Assembly: GCA_946886185.1 (NCBI GenBank)
Contig: CAMPIC010000097.1
Span: 1 to 8,402 of the forward strand
From: an uncultured bacterium
GTDB lineage: Bacteria > Eisenbacteria > RBG-16-71-46 > CAIMUX01
Length of the DNA stretch: 8,402 bases
Reading direction: 5' to 3'
The notes below the pieces were generated by a model. It saw only the letters and a program-made list of their open reading frames with translations, made no database searches and was not told the origin of the DNA. The position numbers and the translations under genes are program-made. Shown piece by piece: positions 5,695-8,402 of this stretch (its first letter is position 1; the number at the start of each line of letters is the position of its first letter).

Positions 5695-5965
5695 CTCCAA
5701 TCGTCCCGGAGTTCACATCCCGTTGTGGCCATGCGACCTCCTCGTGGCGCATGGAGAAGTACCCGAGTGGGAGATCGACTCCGGCAAAACAGCGCGGATC
5801 TTCCTCCCGGACGGGGGATCGCTCTGCTATGCTCGGCGATTCTGGGCAGTCCGGATCGACACCCGATCGGCCTGCCATACGGAGGCTCGCCGGTCGGCTG
5901 GCCTCGCTCCCGAGCCTGCCGGGCACGGGAGCGCCGCCGTCGTCTCGAGATCAGGAAATCGTGGA

Positions 5966-7819
5966 ATGAACTCTATGAACAGTCCCCAGCGAAATGGACA
6001 GCCGAAACGCCGCGAAGATCGGCGCGCGGTCGCGATCGTCGCACACGTCGACCATGGAAAGACCACGCTGGTCGATGCCCTACTCCGGCAGACGGGGACG
6101 TTCCGCGCCAATCAGCGCGTCGCCGACTGCGTCATGGATTCGGGCGATCTCGAGCGGGAAAGAGGGATCACGATCCTCTCCAAGAACACGGCGATCGACT
6201 ACGGCGGCGCCGTGATCAACATCGTGGACACGCCGGGTCACCGTGACTTCGGATCGGAAGTGGAGCGAATCCTGTCGATGGTGGAAGGCGTGCTCCTCCT
6301 GGTCGACGCGTCGGAAGGGCCGCTCCCGCAGACGCGATTCGTCCTCAAGAAAGCGCTGGAGGGGGGGAAAAAGCCGATCGTGCTCATCAATAAGATCGAT
6401 CGCCCCGACGCGCGCGTCGTGGATGTGGAGGAGGAGATCCATGACCTCTTTCTCTCGCTCGCGACGGACGAAGCGCACCTGGAGTTCCCGGTCTATTACG
6501 GTTCGGGCAAGCTCGGTTTCGCTTCCACGAATCCGGACGCCCGCGACGGTGACTTGCGTCCCATCCTCGACGGGATCCTCACCCACATTCCCGCGCCCAT
6601 CATCACCGATCAGCAGTTCAAGATGATCGTGGCCAACATCGAATATTCCGATTTCCTGGGGCGGATGGCGATCGGCCGGATCCACTCCGGCACTGTCTCG
6701 TTGGTGAAGGATCTCGCCTCGGTCGCTCCCGAAGGACAGATTCAGGAGACGGGGCGGGCCGGCAAGATCTTCCTCTTCCATGGGCTCGAGCGGGTCGAAG
6801 TAAAGGAAGCCTCCGCCGGAGATATCGTGGTCATGTCCGGATTTCCCTCGATCGAGATCGGACACACCATCCTCGATCGCAGTGAGCCGACGCCTCTTTC
6901 CGGAATTCGCGTGGAAGAGCCGACGCTCTCGATGGAGTTCCGCATCAACGACTCTCCGTTTTCCGGAAGGAGCGGGAAATTCCTCACCAGCCGGCATCTC
7001 GCCGACCGCTTGCACAAGGAGCTGGAGAGGAACGTGGGACTGCGAGTGGAGCGCACCGACGTGCCGGAATCGTTCCGGGTCCTGGGACGGGGCGAGCTCT
7101 CCCTCTCCATCCTCGCGGAAACGATGCGCCGGGAAGGATACGAGCTCGCTCTGGGACGTCCCCAGGTGATCTTCCATCGCGACGAGAACGGCACGCTCCT
7201 GGAACCGTACGAAGAGCTGATCATCGATTGCGCCGACGACTACACCGGTGCCGTGATTTCCGCGGTGGGAGAACGGCGCGGCGAGCTGCGCCATCTGGGA
7301 CGTCACGGAGATCGCGCTCGCATGGAGTTCTCCATTCCGTCGCGCGGGCTGCTCGGATTCCGGACCGAGTTCCTCACCATGACGCGCGGCACGGGACTCT
7401 TGAACCATCTCTTCGACCAGTACGGCCCGCATCGCGGCGCGCTCCCGAACCGCAAGCGGGGAGCGATCATCGCCAAGGAGGGAGGGGACGTCACCTCCTA
7501 CGCGCTCGACCAATTGGCGGACCGCGGCGTCTTCTTCGTTCGCGCGACCGACAAGGTCTACACCGGGCAGATCGTGGGAGAGCACGCCAAGGAAGACGAC
7601 ATCGTCGTGCAGATCTGCAAGGCCAAGCATCTCACCAACATGCGGTCGTCCAACAAGGACGTGGACAATCGCTTGACCCCGCCTCGCGACCACACCATCG
7701 AGTCCGCCATCGAGTGGATCAATGAAGACGAGCTCGTGGAGGTCACCCCCGACGCCCTACGCATCCGGAAACGATTCCTGGACCACAACATGCGTCGAGC
7801 CAAGGCGAAGGTCGGCTGA
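5966..7819 (+). CDS. typA: Ribosome-associated translational GTPase TypA/BipA
   Basis: 617-residue translational GTPase related to EF-G and LepA that binds the 70S ribosome and supports 50S assembly and stress or low-temperature growth. G motifs are intact: G1 A-H-V-D-H-G-K-T at 26-33, switch I E-R-G-I-T-I at 65-70, G3 D-T-P-G-H at 88-92, and G4 N-K-I-D at 142-145. EF-Tu domain 2, EF-G III/V-like domains and the BipA-specific C-terminal domain follow; typical segments are the [10 protein letters not shown] stretch, the [10 protein letters not shown] stretch, and a basic C-terminus rich in Arg and Lys. Length is normal. ATG 5966 is preceded by AGGA with a nine-base spacer; ATG 5975 is an alternative. 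It is transcribed away from the lipoprotein and 72 bases before the HD-GYP gene, with no visible terminator between. The next gene is unrelated in function. Confidence 0.97.
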   Translation: MNSMNSPQRNGQPKRREDRRAVAIVAHVDHGKTTLVDALLRQTGTFRANQRVADCVMDSGDLERERGITILSKNTAIDYGGAVINIVDTPGHRDFGSEVERILSMVEGVLLLVDASEGPLPQTRFVLKKALEGGKKPIVLINKIDRPDARVVDVEEEIHDLFLSLATDEAHLEFPVYYGSGKLGFASTNPDARDGDLRPILDGILTHIPAPIITDQQFKMIVANIEYSDFLGRMAIGRIHSGTVSLVKDLASVAPEGQIQETGRAGKIFLFHGLERVEVKEASAGDIVVMSGFPSIEIGHTILDRSEPTPLSGIRVEEPTLSMEFRINDSPFSGRSGKFLTSRHLADRLHKELERNVGLRVERTDVPESFRVLGRGELSLSILAETMRREGYELALGRPQVIFHRDENGTLLEPYEELIIDCADDYTGAVISAVGERRGELRHLGRHGDRARMEFSIPSRGLLGFRTEFLTMTRGTGLLNHLFDQYGPHRGALPNRKRGAIIAKEGGDVTSYALDQLADRGVFFVRATDKVYTGQIVGEHAKEDDIVVQICKAKHLTNMRSSNKDVDNRLTPPRDHTIESAIEWINEDELVEVTPDALRIRKRFLDHNMRRAKAKVG

Positions 7820-7891
7820 TTCCTCTCCACTAGCGCGAAAATAGCGAAGTTGGACCTGCCGTCCTCCGATGGTTGGGGCAGCAGGGGCCGT

Positions 7892-8402
7892 ATGATCCAG
7901 ATTTCCAGAGAATCATTGATGCGGTTCGTGCGCATCATGGCTACCGCGATGGACGCGGGCGATGCGTATACCCATGGTCGGGCCTACCGCTGCTCCAAGT
8001 ACGCCACGCGCGTCGGGAGGCGGATGGGGCTGACCGACGCCGAGATCCACCATCTCGAGTGCGCCGGCCTGCTCCAGGATCTGGGAAAGAAGATCGCGCT
8101 CCACGCCATCTCGCAGAAAGCGGGAGAGCTCACCCAGCTCGAGCGCGTGCAGATGAATCAGCACACCCAGATCAGCGCCGACATCCTCGGGCGGATCCCG
8201 TTCCTCAAGGAAGCTTCCAAGATCATCTCCGCGATGAACGAGCGGTTCGATGGTCATGGTCTCCCCGACCACCTCATCGGCAATGAGATTCCGCTACCCA
8301 GCCGGATCCTGGCCGTCGTTTCGGCTCTCGACGCCCTGCTGTCCAACCGGCCGCACCGCCGCGGCTTGAATGCCGAAGCCGCTTACACCGAGCTGCGCAA
8401 GG
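7892..8402 (+). CDS. Degenerate HD-GYP-domain protein, C-terminus outside window
   Basis: Cyclic-di-GMP phosphodiesterase fold whose visible 170 residues are almost all HD-GYP domain; downstream sequence is cut off. The fold is recognised by H28 in helix 1, L-L-Q-D-L-G-K at 60-66, K-A-G-E-L-T...E at 76-84, H91, E-R-F-D-G-H-G-L-P at 117-125, E-I-P-L-P-S-R-I at 132-139, and L-D-A-L-L-S-N-R-P at 146-154. Key residues differ from active members: the HD motif is QD (Q62), the H-H-E before R-x-D-G is M-N-E, G-Y-P is G-L-P, and the V-V-D position is V-V-S (S144). Most metal ligands are therefore missing, so phosphodiesterase activity is unlikely and a binding or scaffold role is inferred. ATG 7892 follows AGGGG by four bases; ATG 7919 and TTG 7850 are possible. 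The frame is open back to the BipA stop, so the exact start is uncertain. Confidence 0.8.
   Translation, partial: MIQISRESLMRFVRIMATAMDAGDAYTHGRAYRCSKYATRVGRRMGLTDAEIHHLECAGLLQDLGKKIALHAISQKAGELTQLERVQMNQHTQISADILGRIPFLKEASKIISAMNERFDGHGLPDHLIGNEIPLPSRILAVVSALDALLSNRPHRRGLNAEAAYTELRK

Larger units (their letters stand above)
5658..5965. other. Divergent intergenic region between the lipoprotein and bipA
   Basis: 308 bases with no convincing gene. On the minus side it holds the lipoprotein SD and a TAAAAT box. On the plus side TGCTATGCT at 5825-5833 is a weak extended -10-like sequence without a matching -35. A perfect 8-bp inverted repeat, CGCTCCCG (5905-5912) and CGGGAGCG (5926-5933) with a 13-base loop, lies 32 bases before the BipA start. 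It has no T-tract, so it is more likely a leader hairpin or operator than a terminator. The frame upstream of BipA stays open to 5723, but the peptide is not family-like. Confidence 0.5.

Noticed and set aside
5723..5965. N-terminal extension of BipA to 5723
   Set aside because: Would add 81 residues unlike any translational GTPase; ATG 5966 gives the usual length and has an SD.
6080..7693. 537-codon minus-strand open frame opposite bipA
   Set aside because: Shadow of the conserved BipA gene; its composition reflects the complementary codons.
7820..7891. Terminator or promoter between bipA and the HD-GYP gene
   Set aside because: No stable stem with T-tract and no recognisable -10/-35 pair seen in the 72 bases.

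Overview
This is a GC-rich chromosomal window from a Gram-negative-type bacterium. An Omp85 outer-membrane assembly factor and a probable lipoprotein indicate an outer membrane. I cannot name the phylum from the sequence: an uncultured lineage such as Candidatus Eisenbacteria or a deltaproteobacterium-like group would fit, but that is only a guess. No rRNA, tRNA, insertion sequence, phage gene or CRISPR array was seen.

Layout. Five genes are read on the minus strand, from about 5657 down to the left edge: a small probable lipoprotein (5657-5226), a BCP/PrxQ-type peroxiredoxin (4998-4543), a ferritin-like diiron protein (4380-3841), a CPA1-type cation/proton antiporter with a C-terminal RCK/TrkA domain (3844-1967), and a TamA-like Omp85 protein (1970 to beyond the window). 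The last three overlap stop to start (CTGA, then GTGA) and look like a translationally coupled operon. Two genes are read on the plus strand after a divergent 308-base gap: the ribosome-associated GTPase TypA/BipA (5966-7819) and a partial, degenerate HD-GYP-domain protein (7892 to beyond the window).

Main result. The peroxiredoxin frame is interrupted by one TGA exactly at the catalytic (peroxidatic) cysteine, in the context D-T-P-G-[TGA]-T-x-E. The family sequence resumes in the same frame and runs to the normal C-terminus. Directly 3' of the TGA is a strong hairpin with a G-U in its apical loop, and its 5' arm and loop align with the Escherichia coli fdhF SECIS element. The simplest reading is a selenoprotein peroxiredoxin with selenocysteine 44 as catalytic residue, which a standard gene caller would split into two short ORFs. 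TGA is the normal stop of the ferritin, antiporter and BipA genes here, so this would be local recoding and not a changed genetic code. Selenocysteine peroxiredoxins are known as a class; the new part would be this member and its setting.

How the genes may work together. A selenoperoxiredoxin (peroxide removal) upstream of a ferritin-like protein (iron storage or detoxification) suggests an oxidative-stress and iron theme, with ion homeostasis and outer-membrane assembly co-transcribed downstream. The gaps before these genes hold a sigma-54-like promoter motif, a 23-bp imperfect dyad, and two mutually exclusive hairpins next to the ferritin ribosome binding site. Two genes appear to use non-standard start codons (CTG and ATC), and the HD-GYP protein has lost most of its metal-binding residues.
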